Source: RGIG4140 sp045655105 (lineage in GTDB: Bacteria; Pseudomonadota; Alphaproteobacteria; CAAHEQ01; UBA3637). Taken from it: DNA of 14,454 nt. A program made the translations under genes and the position numbers. This document shows positions 1 to 7,016 of this stretch, piece after piece. Numbering within the stretch: the first letter of the stretch is position 1; each line of letters starts with the position of its first letter. The notes beneath the pieces are model-generated. The model made no database searches, was not told the origin of the DNA, and saw only the letters and a list, made by a program, of their open reading frames with translations. The stretch is from positions 1 to 14,454 of the forward strand of contig JAZOOQ010000055.1 of assembly GCA_045655105.1 (NCBI GenBank), read 5' to 3'.

Positions 1-36
1 AAAAATAAACAAAAATTAACAAAAATAAAGTAAAAA

Positions 37-444
37 ATGGTTAAAAAAATGACAAAAGAGGAACTTTTAGAAAATTTTTCATACCTAAATGACTGGGAAG
101 AAAAATATGCTTATTTAATTGATCTTGGAAATACACTCCCCCCATTTAATGAAAAAGATAAAACAGATAAAAACAAGGTTGAAGGATGTATGTCTCAAGT
201 TTGGTTCACCCATGAAAAGAAAGATGGGTTAAACTATTTTAATGCAACAAGTGATGCCATTATAGTTAAGGGACTAGAAGCTATCTTAATATCTCTTATC
301 AACGAAAAAACAGATGAAGAAATTTTAAATTTAAACATCCTTCAAATTTTTGAAGAATTAGGTTTAAAAGATCATCTTTCACCCACTAGAAGAAACGGCT
401 TTTTTTCTATGGTTGATAGAATTTTTTCACTTATAAAAAAATAA
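37..444 (+). CDS. sufE: SufE-family Fe-S cluster assembly sulfur acceptor
   Basis: This 135-residue protein matches the SufE family in length and layout. SufE accepts persulfide sulfur from the cysteine desulfurase SufS on a conserved cysteine and passes it to the SufBCD scaffold in the cytosol. The diagnostic block is V-E-G-C-M-S-Q-V-W at residues 48-56, with Cys51 as the expected sulfur acceptor. The C-terminal part (L-S-P-T-R-R-N-G-F, about 114-122) is the other conserved SufE patch. The start at 37 has only a weak A-rich upstream region; an in-frame ATG at 49 is a possible alternative, and little upstream sequence is available to decide. No sufS, sufB, sufC or sufD is visible nearby. The next gene, dnaX, has its own promoter, so the two are probably separate transcription units. 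A CsdE-like paralogue role cannot be excluded. Confidence 0.9.
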   Translation: MVKKMTKEELLENFSYLNDWEEKYAYLIDLGNTLPPFNEKDKTDKNKVEGCMSQVWFTHEKKDGLNYFNATSDAIIVKGLEAILISLINEKTDEEILNLNILQIFEELGLKDHLSPTRRNGFFSMVDRIFSLIKK

Positions 445-463
445 GAAAAAAACACCCTTTCAC

Positions 464-492
464 TTGACCATTCGAGCAAAATATGTTATTCT
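464..492 (+). promoter_or_regulatory. sigma70-type promoter for dnaX
   Basis: A -35 box TTGACC (464-469) is followed by exactly 17 bases and a -10 box TATTCT (487-492). Transcription would start near 499, giving a leader of about 20 bases before the dnaX ATG at 520. The ribosome binding site AAGGAA lies at 509-514. This is a visual match to the consensus; no start-site data are available. Confidence 0.7.
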
Positions 493-519
493 CGCTTAAA
501 AGTTTGATAAGGAACAAAA

Positions 520-2193
520 ATGAAAAATTCGTCACATGTTTTAGCCAGAAAATACAGACCTCAAGTTTTTGATGATTTAGTTGGTCAAGAAGCACTTGTG
601 CAAACCTTTAAAAATGCCATTGAACACAATAGATTAGCGCATGCTTACATGTTAACAGGAATTCGTGGCGTTGGGAAAACAAGTTCTGCCCGTATTATCG
701 CAAAAGGATTAAACTGTATTGGCGAAGATGGCAATGGAAATATGACCGCAAATCCTTGTGGCAAATGCAAACACTGCTTGGAAATTGCTTCAGATTCACA
801 CATTGATGTTATTGAAATTGACGCAGCTAGCAACACAGGGGTAGATAACATCAGAGAAATCATTGAAAGCGCAAAATATAATCCGGTTTCTGCTAGATTT
901 AAAATTTATATCATCGACGAAGTTCATATGCTCTCAAAAGCAGCTTTTAACGCTCTTTTAAAAACATTGGAAGAACCTCCAGAACGCATTAAATTTATTT
1001 TAGCAACCACAGAAATTAGAAAAGTTCCTATCACTATTTTATCTCGTTGTCAGCGTTTTGATTTAAAACGTTTGGATGAAGATTTATTAACAAAACATCT
1101 TCAAAAAATTGCTCAAAATGAAAATATTGAAGCAGAAGAAGAAGCATTGAGATTAATTGCCAGAGCTGGCGACGGTTCTTGCCGTGATTCATTATCACTT
1201 TTAGATCAAGCCATGACACAATTTAACTATAAATTGCAGGCAAATGAAATTCGTCAAATGCTGGGCGTCACAGATCGAACCATTTTATTTGATTTATATC
1301 AAGCCATTATGAAAGGAGATGTAAAGTCTGCACTTTCATATTTAGAAGAACAGCACTCTTCTGGATCAGATCCATTAATGACAGCCCAAGACTTGCTGGC
1401 ATTGACTCACTGGTTAACAAGAATTAAGATTATTCCAGACCTTATCAATGATAAAACCATTCCTGAAGCTGAACGAACCAGAGGAAAAGAAATCGCAAAT
1501 TCTTTATCCATGGCATCATTAACAAGTGCTTGGCAAATTTTATTAAAAGGATTAACAGAAATCAAAATCGCAGATAATCCAGCCATGGCATTAGAAATGA
1601 TTTTAATTCGTTTAGCATTTTTAAGCGAATTACCTTCTTTAAATAATTTAATTTCAGACATAAAAAAAAACACTATAGTAGCTAATCAACCAACTCAACT
1701 TACAGAAAGAAATACGCCATCTGAAATAACTAAAGAATCCGTTCCTATTAAAAATACGCCTCAAAAATCCATAGATATAGAAACAGAAACCATAGTTATT
1801 AAAACTCTAGAAGATATTTCCAATCTTGCAAAAAAGCATAAAGAACGTCTTTTAGCTTTTAATATTGAAAGTTATATCCGACCTATTAGCATTGAACCTG
1901 GCAAATTAATTTGTTCGTTTACACATGATGCCCCAAGAGGATTTAGTGCTGAACTTGCTAAGTTTTTAACTTTAAAAACAAAAACACAATGGGAAATTTC
2001 GATCAAGCAAGAATCTTCATCTCAAACATTGAAAGAAAACAAAGCTGAAAAAGACGGTCTTATTCTAGATGAATTAAAAAAATCAGAACCACTCAAAAGC
2101 CTTTTAACAGTTTTTCCAAAAGCCACTATTGGCAGAGTAAAAGAGCCTCTTGATACACAACAAGAAGACTCTGATTTAAGTGAACAAATTTAG
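520..2193 (+). CDS. dnaX: DNA polymerase III subunit tau/gamma (DnaX)
   Basis: DnaX is the ATPase of the clamp loader that loads the sliding clamp and, as tau, tethers polymerase cores to the replisome. The 557-residue protein has the expected order: R-K-Y-R-P at the N-terminus, Walker A G-I-R-G-V-G-K-T at 47-54, a zinc site from Cys66, Cys80, Cys83 and Cys86, Walker B D-E-V-H at 133-136, sensor 1 around A-T-T-E (162-165) and the S-R-C arginine-finger motif at 175-177. The collar domain III ends near residue 370. A polar linker follows, then an alphaproteobacterial-type C-terminal domain (about 430-545) ending in a VFPKATI segment. A run of nine A at codons 381-384 sits just after domain III and could generate a gamma form (listed separately). 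The gene has its own promoter and an AAGGAA ribosome binding site. The usual downstream partners ybaB and recR are absent; a convergent lipoprotein gene follows. Confidence 0.96.
   Translation: MKNSSHVLARKYRPQVFDDLVGQEALVQTFKNAIEHNRLAHAYMLTGIRGVGKTSSARIIAKGLNCIGEDGNGNMTANPCGKCKHCLEIASDSHIDVIEIDAASNTGVDNIREIIESAKYNPVSARFKIYIIDEVHMLSKAAFNALLKTLEEPPERIKFILATTEIRKVPITILSRCQRFDLKRLDEDLLTKHLQKIAQNENIEAEEEALRLIARAGDGSCRDSLSLLDQAMTQFNYKLQANEIRQMLGVTDRTILFDLYQAIMKGDVKSALSYLEEQHSSGSDPLMTAQDLLALTHWLTRIKIIPDLINDKTIPEAERTRGKEIANSLSMASLTSAWQILLKGLTEIKIADNPAMALEMILIRLAFLSELPSLNNLISDIKKNTIVANQPTQLTERNTPSEITKESVPIKNTPQKSIDIETETIVIKTLEDISNLAKKHKERLLAFNIESYIRPISIEPGKLICSFTHDAPRGFSAELAKFLTLKTKTQWEISIKQESSSQTLKENKAEKDGLILDELKKSEPLKSLLTVFPKATIGRVKEPLDTQQEDSDLSEQI
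1662..1670 (+). other. Nine-A slippery run at the tau/gamma boundary of dnaX
   Basis: Codons 381-384 read ATA AAA AAA AAC, giving nine consecutive A. A -1 shift here adds K-H-Y-S-S and stops at TAA 1683-1685 (about 388 residues). A +1 shift adds T-L and stops at TAG 1676-1678 (about 385 residues). Both would end right after clamp-loader domain III. Slippage on A-runs in dnaX is established in Escherichia coli (ribosomal) and Thermus (transcriptional, also nine A). No strong downstream hairpin or upstream Shine-Dalgarno-like stimulator is visible, so transcriptional slippage would be the likelier route. Function here is inferred. Confidence 0.5.
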
Positions 2194-2217
2194 AAAATTT
2201 ATATTTTTAAAATCAAA

Positions 2218-2239
2218 CCCTATTTTTGAAAATAAGGGG
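2218..2239 (-). terminator. Possible weak terminator of the thioredoxin-fold lipoprotein gene
   Basis: On the minus strand a CCC/GGG-based hairpin with one bulged base and an A/T-rich upper stem overlaps the stop codon and is followed by TTTGATTTT. The stem is AT-rich and the loop very small, so termination is uncertain. It lies in the short gap where dnaX and this gene converge. Confidence 0.3.
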
Positions 2240-2591
2240 CCATTTTCTTAAACTCTTCAGCAAACTCGTCTCCCCACCCCATAAAATGCTTATCACTTAC
2301 AATAAACAATGGCGTGGCAATTTGTGTTCCCAAATTATATTGTTTCACAGCTTTTAAGAGTTTTTGATACCCCTCTTCTTTTGAAATATCAAACATCTCA
2401 ACGCGAACTGATGAAAGGTTATTATTGAAAAAATCAATTGCATGGTGACAATGAGAACAACCAGGTTGCCAAAACAAATAGATTGTATCATCACGAAACT
2501 CTTTTTTTTGACAAGCTGATAAGCTTAATAAACAAAAAACAACAGCAATTAAACAAAAAATTTTTTTTAACATACCTAGTCCCTTTAACAT
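2220..2591 (-). CDS. Thioredoxin/glutaredoxin-fold lipoprotein
   Basis: The 123-residue product has a lipoprotein signal peptide with lipobox L-S-A-C ending at Cys27, so the mature protein should be lipid-anchored in the envelope. After it comes a short thioredoxin-like domain with the redox motif W-Q-P-G-C-S-H-C (CxxC at Cys45 and Cys48). The expected cis-proline loop, A-T-P-L-F (Pro94), follows. This pattern points to a thiol-disulfide or glutaredoxin-like role outside the cytoplasm; the substrate is unknown. The start at 2591 is preceded by AAAGGAG (2598-2604) with good spacing. A second in-frame ATG at 2573 is preceded by AAAGGGA and gives a more typical signal peptide (M-L-K-K-I-F-C-L). 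The gene is convergent with dnaX and divergent from obgE, so it appears to be a single-gene unit. No specific family name is assigned. Confidence 0.8.
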   Translation of the reverse strand: MLKGLGMLKKIFCLIAVVFCLLSLSACQKKEFRDDTIYLFWQPGCSHCHHAIDFFNNNLSSVRVEMFDISKEEGYQKLLKAVKQYNLGTQIATPLFIVSDKHFMGWGDEFAEEFKKMAPYFQK

Positions 2592-2689
2592 AACTCACTC
2601 CTTTTTTTTACAAATTCTTTATTTTAGTAACATAAATATTAAAAATTGACAACTTTTTTATTAAAAAAACACGTTAAATTCTTTTTTAT

Positions 2690-2718
2690 TTGACCTTTTT
2701 CAAAAAAAACAGTATGAT
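2690..2718 (+). promoter_or_regulatory. sigma70-type promoter for obgE-rsfS-dsbA-like operon
   Basis: A -35 box TTGACC (2690-2695), a 17-base spacer and a -10 box TATGAT (2713-2718) lie just upstream of obgE. The predicted start near 2725 leaves a short leader with AAGGA at 2734-2738 before the ATG at 2746. The arrangement is the same as at dnaX. Confidence 0.72.
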
Positions 2719-2745
2719 ATCAAAAATATTAAAAAGGATAATAAA

Positions 2746-3750
2746 ATGAAGTTTTTAGACGAAGCAAAAATTTATATCAAAGCAGGTGACGGTGGTAATG
2801 GCGCTTGTTCATTCAGACATGAAAAATTTATTGAATTTGGCGGCCCAGATGGGGGTAACGGTGGCAATGGTGGAGATGTTGTTTTTCAAGCTGTTGAAAA
2901 TTTAAACACACTGATTGACTTCCGCTATCAACAACACTTTAAAGCCATGCGTGGAAAAAATGGTGCTGGCAGAAATTGCACTGGCGCTTCAGGAGATGAT
3001 TTAATTATCAAAGTTCCTGTTGGAACACAAATTATGGATGAAACAGGATCCATTGTGTTAGCTGATATGTTAAATGATGGCGATACTTTTGTTGCTGCAA
3101 AAGGCGGAAAAGGAGGCAGAGGAAACGATTCTTATAAATCCTCAACAAATCAAGCTCCAGAACAAGCCGATCCTGGAACTCCAGGTGAAGAAATGTGGGT
3201 TTGGTTAAAATTAAAAATCATTGCTGATGCTGGTTTAATTGGACTTCCAAACGCTGGAAAATCAACTTTTCTTTCTGTGATCAGTAGAGCAAAACCCAAA
3301 ATTGCCGATTATCCTTTCACAACGATTCACCCAAATCTTGGTATGGCAATGGTTGATGATAACGGCGTTTTAGTTGCAGATATTCCTGGTTTAATTGAAG
3401 GCGCTTCTGAAGGGATTGGTCTTGGAACAAAATTTTTAAAACATGTTGAAAGATGTAAAGTTCTCATCCATCTGATTGATGCAACACAAGAAGATGTTAT
3501 TGCTCCATATAAAACCATTCGAGCTGAACTTAAAAAATACAGTCCTCTGCTTGCAAAGAAACCAGAAATCATTGCTCTTAACAAGACAGACGCCCTTTTA
3601 GAGGATGAAGTTCAAGAAAAAGTTGCATTATTAAAAAAAGCAACAAAGAAAAAAATTCACACTATTTCTGGCGTGGCTAGAATTGGGTTGACCGATATTT
3701 TACGATTAGCATATAAAGAAATTTTAAAAGCAAAAGAAGGAGAAGAGTAA
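2746..3750 (+). CDS. obgE: Obg family GTPase (ribosome assembly)
   Basis: Obg/CgtA is an essential GTPase that binds the large ribosomal subunit and links ribosome maturation to stress and cell-cycle signals. The N-terminal Obg fold (residues 1-158) shows the glycine-rich repeats such as G-G-N-G-G-N-G-G-D near 37-44. The G domain follows: G1 G-L-P-N-A-G-K-S (166-173), switch I around D-Y-P-F-T-T (188-193), G3 D-I-P-G (212-215) and G4 N-K-T-D (279-282). At 334 residues it ends after the G domain and lacks the extra C-terminal OCT domain found in some Firmicutes. The start is fixed by AAGGA at 2734-2738 and by the conserved M-K-F-L-D-E-A start. The stop codon overlaps the rsfS start by one base (TAATG). 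The usual upstream partners rplU and rpmA are not adjacent. Confidence 0.97.
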   Translation: MKFLDEAKIYIKAGDGGNGACSFRHEKFIEFGGPDGGNGGNGGDVVFQAVENLNTLIDFRYQQHFKAMRGKNGAGRNCTGASGDDLIIKVPVGTQIMDETGSIVLADMLNDGDTFVAAKGGKGGRGNDSYKSSTNQAPEQADPGTPGEEMWVWLKLKIIADAGLIGLPNAGKSTFLSVISRAKPKIADYPFTTIHPNLGMAMVDDNGVLVADIPGLIEGASEGIGLGTKFLKHVERCKVLIHLIDATQEDVIAPYKTIRAELKKYSPLLAKKPEIIALNKTDALLEDEVQEKVALLKKATKKKIHTISGVARIGLTDILRLAYKEILKAKEGEE

Positions 3751-4274
3751 TGCCTCAGGCAAAGAAAAAAACATCCATTAGCTCAACACAAGCTGCTGCT
3801 AAAAAACAAGCTCAAAAAAATGAAGAACGTTTAATAACAAGCGAAATAAAAAAAACACCAACAAAAAGAAAAGCTTGTTCAAAAAAGAAAACAACAAAAG
3901 TAAAAAAAGCTGTATTACCAACGGCTCCTGGAGCTCTTTCAAAAGATCAAGTCAAGGAATTGATCGCGTTTGTTGAACAAAAATTAGATGATGGAAAAGC
4001 CGAAAACATTGTTACCATTGATTTAAAAGGAAAAAGCTCTTTTACAGATTTTATTATCATTGCAAATGGAACTTCTGGTCGCCATTTAAATGGTTTAGCT
4101 AATAATTTAATTCAAGATATTAAAAAAGCAGGTTATAGAGCTCGTATTTCCGGAGATAATTCAGATACCGGCTGGATTGTTATCGATTTAATTGATGTTA
4201 TGATTCACTTGTTTACAGGTGAAATGCGCGATTTCTATGATTTAGAAGGCATGTGGAAAGATCAGTTAAAATAA
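3750..4274 (+). CDS. rsfS: Ribosome silencing factor RsfS (YbeB/iojap family) with basic N-terminal extension
   Basis: RsfS binds ribosomal protein L14 (uL14) and blocks subunit joining when nutrients are short. The family domain covers residues 63-174, with S-F-T-D-F-I-I-I-A-N-G-T-S at 97-109 and the characteristic G-W-I-V-I-D, H-L-F and F-Y-D-L-E-G-M-W blocks at 141-169. Typical family members are about 105-120 residues. This one is 174, because residues 1-60 form a lysine-rich, low-complexity extension (16 Lys in the first 53) with no visible domain. Translation is probably coupled to obgE: the stop and start overlap as TAATG, and AAGGAG lies at 3737-3742. An internal start near the domain is not supported, because no methionine occurs between residue 1 and the domain. 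The dsbA-like gene follows after 17 bases. Confidence 0.93.
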   Translation: MPQAKKKTSISSTQAAAKKQAQKNEERLITSEIKKTPTKRKACSKKKTTKVKKAVLPTAPGALSKDQVKELIAFVEQKLDDGKAENIVTIDLKGKSSFTDFIIIANGTSGRHLNGLANNLIQDIKKAGYRARISGDNSDTGWIVIDLIDVMIHLFTGEMRDFYDLEGMWKDQLK

Positions 4275-4291
4275 AAAAACAGGGGGTTTTA

Positions 4292-4948
4292 ATGATAAAA
4301 AAAATCGGCTTTTTTTTATGTTTAACCATATTTGTTTTTGTTATAGGAGCAAAACAAGTATCAGCAACACAACCCCTCCCCAAAGAATTTGAAGAGATAT
4401 ATGAAGAAATTCTAAAAGATCCTTCTTATGCCTCAATGGGTAATCCCAAAGGGAAATATGTTATCATTGATTTTTTTGACTATCGTTGTGATTTTTGCAA
4501 ACAACTTCATATAGACCTTTATAAACTTGTTCATTCAAAACAAGGAAAAAATATTCGTTGGATTTCCATTGAGGCCCCTGTTTTTGGTTATAAATACAAC
4601 TATATTTCCAATATTATTTTAGCAACAAGAAAACACGGCTTATATAATGAAATGTTTGAAAGAGTTGCCCAAAAAGGAAACGTATATCAAAATGAGGCGT
4701 ATAACATCTTTAAAGAATTAGGCGGAAATGAAGCGCAACTGAAAGAAGATGTTAAAAACACAGAATTTAGGCCTATATATAAAAAACATTTCAATATTTA
4801 CCATCTTTTTAATACCACTGCCGTTCCTGTTCTCATCATCAATAAAAAATATCAAATCGGCGGATTAAAAGAAGGACAATTAGATGAGATTATCAAAGAA
4901 GCCAAATCTGCATCCTTTTGGGAAACACTTTTTCTTAGATTTTTTTAG
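4292..4948 (+). CDS. Exported DsbA-like thiol:disulfide oxidoreductase
   Basis: The product is 218 residues from the ATG at 4292. It has a signal peptide (hydrophobic core 5-20, likely cleavage after V-S-A at 23-25). A thioredoxin-fold domain with DsbA-type insertion follows. The redox motif is D-Y-R-C-D-F-C-K (CxxC at Cys66 and Cys69), and the cis-proline loop is T-A-V-P-V (Pro179). This resembles the BdbD/ScsC-like group of periplasmic disulfide oxidoreductases; whether it oxidises or isomerises cannot be told. An upstream in-frame ATG at 4253 lies inside rsfS and lacks a ribosome binding site, whereas 4292 has AGGGGG at 4281-4286 and gives a proper signal peptide, so 4292 is chosen. It follows rsfS by 17 bases and is probably in the obgE operon. 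Its 3' end overlaps the convergent cca gene by 14 bases. Confidence 0.88.
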   Translation: MIKKIGFFLCLTIFVFVIGAKQVSATQPLPKEFEEIYEEILKDPSYASMGNPKGKYVIIDFFDYRCDFCKQLHIDLYKLVHSKQGKNIRWISIEAPVFGYKYNYISNIILATRKHGLYNEMFERVAQKGNVYQNEAYNIFKELGGNEAQLKEDVKNTEFRPIYKKHFNIYHLFNTTAVPVLIINKKYQIGGLKEGQLDEIIKEAKSASFWETLFLRFF

Positions 4949-6167
4949 TTTCTAATATATTTAAAATATATGTATCGGCTTTTGCTTTAAAGCTGTTGTC
5001 TTTTCGTGCCTTATCAAAATCAGGCATTCGAATTAGATTAATTTTCTTCACCTCATCAAAAAGACGAAAACTTCTAACCTCGGCAACACTCAAATTATCA
5101 AATTCTTCTTGATCCAATAATTTTCCACGTCCATATATATCTGCTTTACAAAGTAAAAAAAGATTTTCTAAACTTTCTTTTCTTTTAAAACCTCGACTAA
5201 CTTTTGAAACAAAGCAATAAAGATCTATCAATGGCATCGTTGATGCTTTTCGAGCCACCATATGATATTCGCAACCTAACAAAGCCATCATTTCATATTT
5301 TTTAGGAACTTTTAAGCGACAACAAATATCTTTAATTAAAGAAATCCCGTTTGTATCATGACCATAATGACTTGGCAAAATAATTTGTGGTGTTAAAATT
5401 TTTCCAACATCATGCATCAAAACTGAAAACTTAACAATAGGATTATATGTTTTAGCCTCCTTAAGAGCCAACAAAACATGATCTCCTGTATTCTTTTCAG
5501 GGTGAAACTCTTCTTTTTCAGGAACATTGAAAAGCTGATCAATTTCTGGCAAAACTTCTTTTAATGCGCCACATTCCTTCATCTTTAAAATAAAAACATC
5601 AAAACTATCTGTATTCAAAGCCTTTTCAATTTCATTAAAAATTCTCTCTTTACTTAAATATGAAAGAGATCCTTCTTGAACCATTTGTTTGGCCAAATTC
5701 ATTGTTTCATCATCAATTTCAAAATGAAGCTGAGCCGCAAAACGACACATCCTTAAAACACGTAACGGATCTTCTTTAAAATGATCTGCATGAATATGAC
5801 GAATGCGTTTTTCTTCAATATCTTTTTTACCGCCAACATAATCAATAATTTCACCTGTTTCTTCATCAAATGCTAATGCATTCATAGTAAAATCTCTACG
5901 CAAAACATCTTCTTTTAAAGAAACTGTCTTATCAAATATAAATTCAAAATCTGTATGTTTATTTCCTATTTTGATTTCTTTTCTTGCTAAAGCATATTCT
6001 GCTTTTGTTTTAGGATGCAAAAAAACAGGAAAGTTTTTCCCAACAGATAAAAAACCTTTATCAATTAAATCTTGTGGCGTTCCTCCGACAACAACATAAT
6101 CAACATCCGATGCTTCTTTTTCTAACAACCGATCTCGAACAACGCCACCAATCTGATATATCTTCAT
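4935..6167 (-). CDS. cca: CCA-adding tRNA nucleotidyltransferase with HD domain
   Basis: The enzyme builds or repairs the CCA 3' end of tRNAs from CTP and ATP. The class II signatures are clear: G-G-V-V-R-D (7-12), the metal-binding pair Asp21 and Asp23 in S-D-V-D-Y, R-R-D-F-T-M-N-A (90-97) and the nucleotide-selecting E-D-P-L-R-V-L-R (132-139). A C-terminal HD domain has M-H-D-V-G-K at 251-256, as in the E. coli enzyme, where that domain adds phosphatase and phosphodiesterase activities. Length (410) and sequence order track E. coli Cca (412) closely throughout, for example T-P-Q-D-L and F-P-V-F-L-H-P. The upstream ribosome binding site is weak (only TTAAG is close), but the N-terminus aligns exactly with the family, so the start is secure. 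It lies 88 bases downstream of the esterase gene with no clear terminator between, so co-transcription is plausible. Confidence 0.95.
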   Translation of the reverse strand: MKIYQIGGVVRDRLLEKEASDVDYVVVGGTPQDLIDKGFLSVGKNFPVFLHPKTKAEYALARKEIKIGNKHTDFEFIFDKTVSLKEDVLRRDFTMNALAFDEETGEIIDYVGGKKDIEEKRIRHIHADHFKEDPLRVLRMCRFAAQLHFEIDDETMNLAKQMVQEGSLSYLSKERIFNEIEKALNTDSFDVFILKMKECGALKEVLPEIDQLFNVPEKEEFHPEKNTGDHVLLALKEAKTYNPIVKFSVLMHDVGKILTPQIILPSHYGHDTNGISLIKDICCRLKVPKKYEMMALLGCEYHMVARKASTMPLIDLYCFVSKVSRGFKRKESLENLFLLCKADIYGRGKLLDQEEFDNLSVAEVRSFRLFDEVKKINLIRMPDFDKARKDNSFKAKADTYILNILETKKI

Positions 6168-6255
6168 CTTAACTTAAATCCCATTAAAAACATTTTTTAA
6201 GCTTTTAACAGCATTTCTTCAAAATTTCAACACTTCAGACTATTTTTTTTTAGAT

Positions 6256-6909
6256 TTATTCAGATTCTTTTAAAAATTTCTCAACATAGGGCATAATATT
6301 TTGAACAATTAATCCAATTCCTTGAATATTTGGATGCACTTTATCTGATAATGTGTATTTTGAAATTGGCATTCCATTTTCAAGCTTGATAAGCCCTTTC
6401 ATAAAAAATGGATATAAAATTAAATTATATTTTGAAGCCAAATTTTCATACATCTGATCAAATTTTCTTTGATATATAATACCCGCATATGGCGGAGCTT
6501 TCATCCCCGCCAACAAAACAAAAATCCCTCTTTGTTGACATATTTCAATAATTCTAGATAAATTTTTCTCAATAAATAAAATTGAATTTCCTTGAAAAAC
6601 ATCATTAATTCCCAATTCTAATAAAACACCATTTGGTTTCACCTTGTTTAACACACTATTTAAACGCAATAAAGCACCTGAAGTTGTTTCTCCTGATTTA
6701 CTTTGATTAATAACTTTCACATTTTTATATCCTTTTTCATGCAATTCAATTTGCAACAAAGAGGCAAACGATTTTTGTTCACCCACACCATATCCCGCGC
6801 TTAAACTATCTCCAAAAATAAGAAGTCGATAAGGATCTGCTGCAAATAAAACTCTTGAATATCCACATAAACATAAGAACAAAACAACAAACAATAATTT
6901 TTTCATCAT
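6256..6909 (-). CDS. Exported SGNH-hydrolase esterase/lysophospholipase (TesA-like arylesterase)
   Basis: A signal peptide (residues 1-23, A-A at the cleavage region) precedes an SGNH/GDSL hydrolase of the TesA/arylesterase type. The four signature blocks are present: G-D-S-L-S-A-G-Y (33-40) with nucleophile Ser35, Gly73 in S-G-E-T-T-S-G (72-78), Asn102 in L-G-I-N-D, and D-K-V-H (189-192) with Asp189 and His192 completing the triad. Such enzymes hydrolyse thioesters, aryl esters or lysophospholipids in the periplasm; the substrate here is unknown. Length (217) is typical. Block III reads G-I-N-D rather than the commoner G-A-N-D or G-G-N-D. AAGGAGG at 6914-6920 supports the start; the second ATG (6906) is spaced slightly better than the first (6909). 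A perfect TATAAT lies on the minus strand at 6926-6931, but it would leave almost no leader. Confidence 0.88.
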   Translation of the reverse strand: MMKKLLFVVLFLCLCGYSRVLFAADPYRLLIFGDSLSAGYGVGEQKSFASLLQIELHEKGYKNVKVINQSKSGETTSGALLRLNSVLNKVKPNGVLLELGINDVFQGNSILFIEKNLSRIIEICQQRGIFVLLAGMKAPPYAGIIYQRKFDQMYENLASKYNLILYPFFMKGLIKLENGMPISKYTLSDKVHPNIQGIGLIVQNIMPYVEKFLKESE

Positions 6910-6976
6910 TAACCCTCCTTGTTCTATTATAGGTATAAAAAATCTTATTTCTACACCTCTTCTTAAATTCCAGCGT

Positions 6977-7010
6977 AAAAAAAAGAGCTTTTTTCAAAGC
7001 TCTTTTTTTT
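6977..7010. terminator. Intrinsic terminator, effectively bidirectional
   Basis: GAGCTTT (6985-6991), a four-base loop and AAAGCTC (6996-7002) form a perfect stem. It is flanked by eight A (6977-6984) and eight T (7003-7010), so it has a T tract on both strands. It lies directly downstream of the minus-strand phosphoesterase gene (stop at 7017) and ahead of the esterase gene, so its main role should be to end the phosphoesterase transcript. Confidence 0.9.
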
Positions 7011-7016
7011 ATTTTA

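Noticed and set aside
2646..2651. TTGACA upstream of obgE as a second promoter.
   Set aside because: No -10 box at 16-18 bases; the TTGACC/TATGAT pair at 2690-2718 is better in every respect.
6926..6931. Perfect TATAAT on the minus strand upstream of the esterase gene, as its promoter.
   Set aside because: The start would fall at about 6919, inside the ribosome binding site, and no -35 box is seen at 16-18 bases.
6806..6997. Minus-strand open frame of 63 codons covering the start of the esterase gene.
   Set aside because: It begins inside the terminator hairpin and overlaps the well-supported esterase start in another frame.
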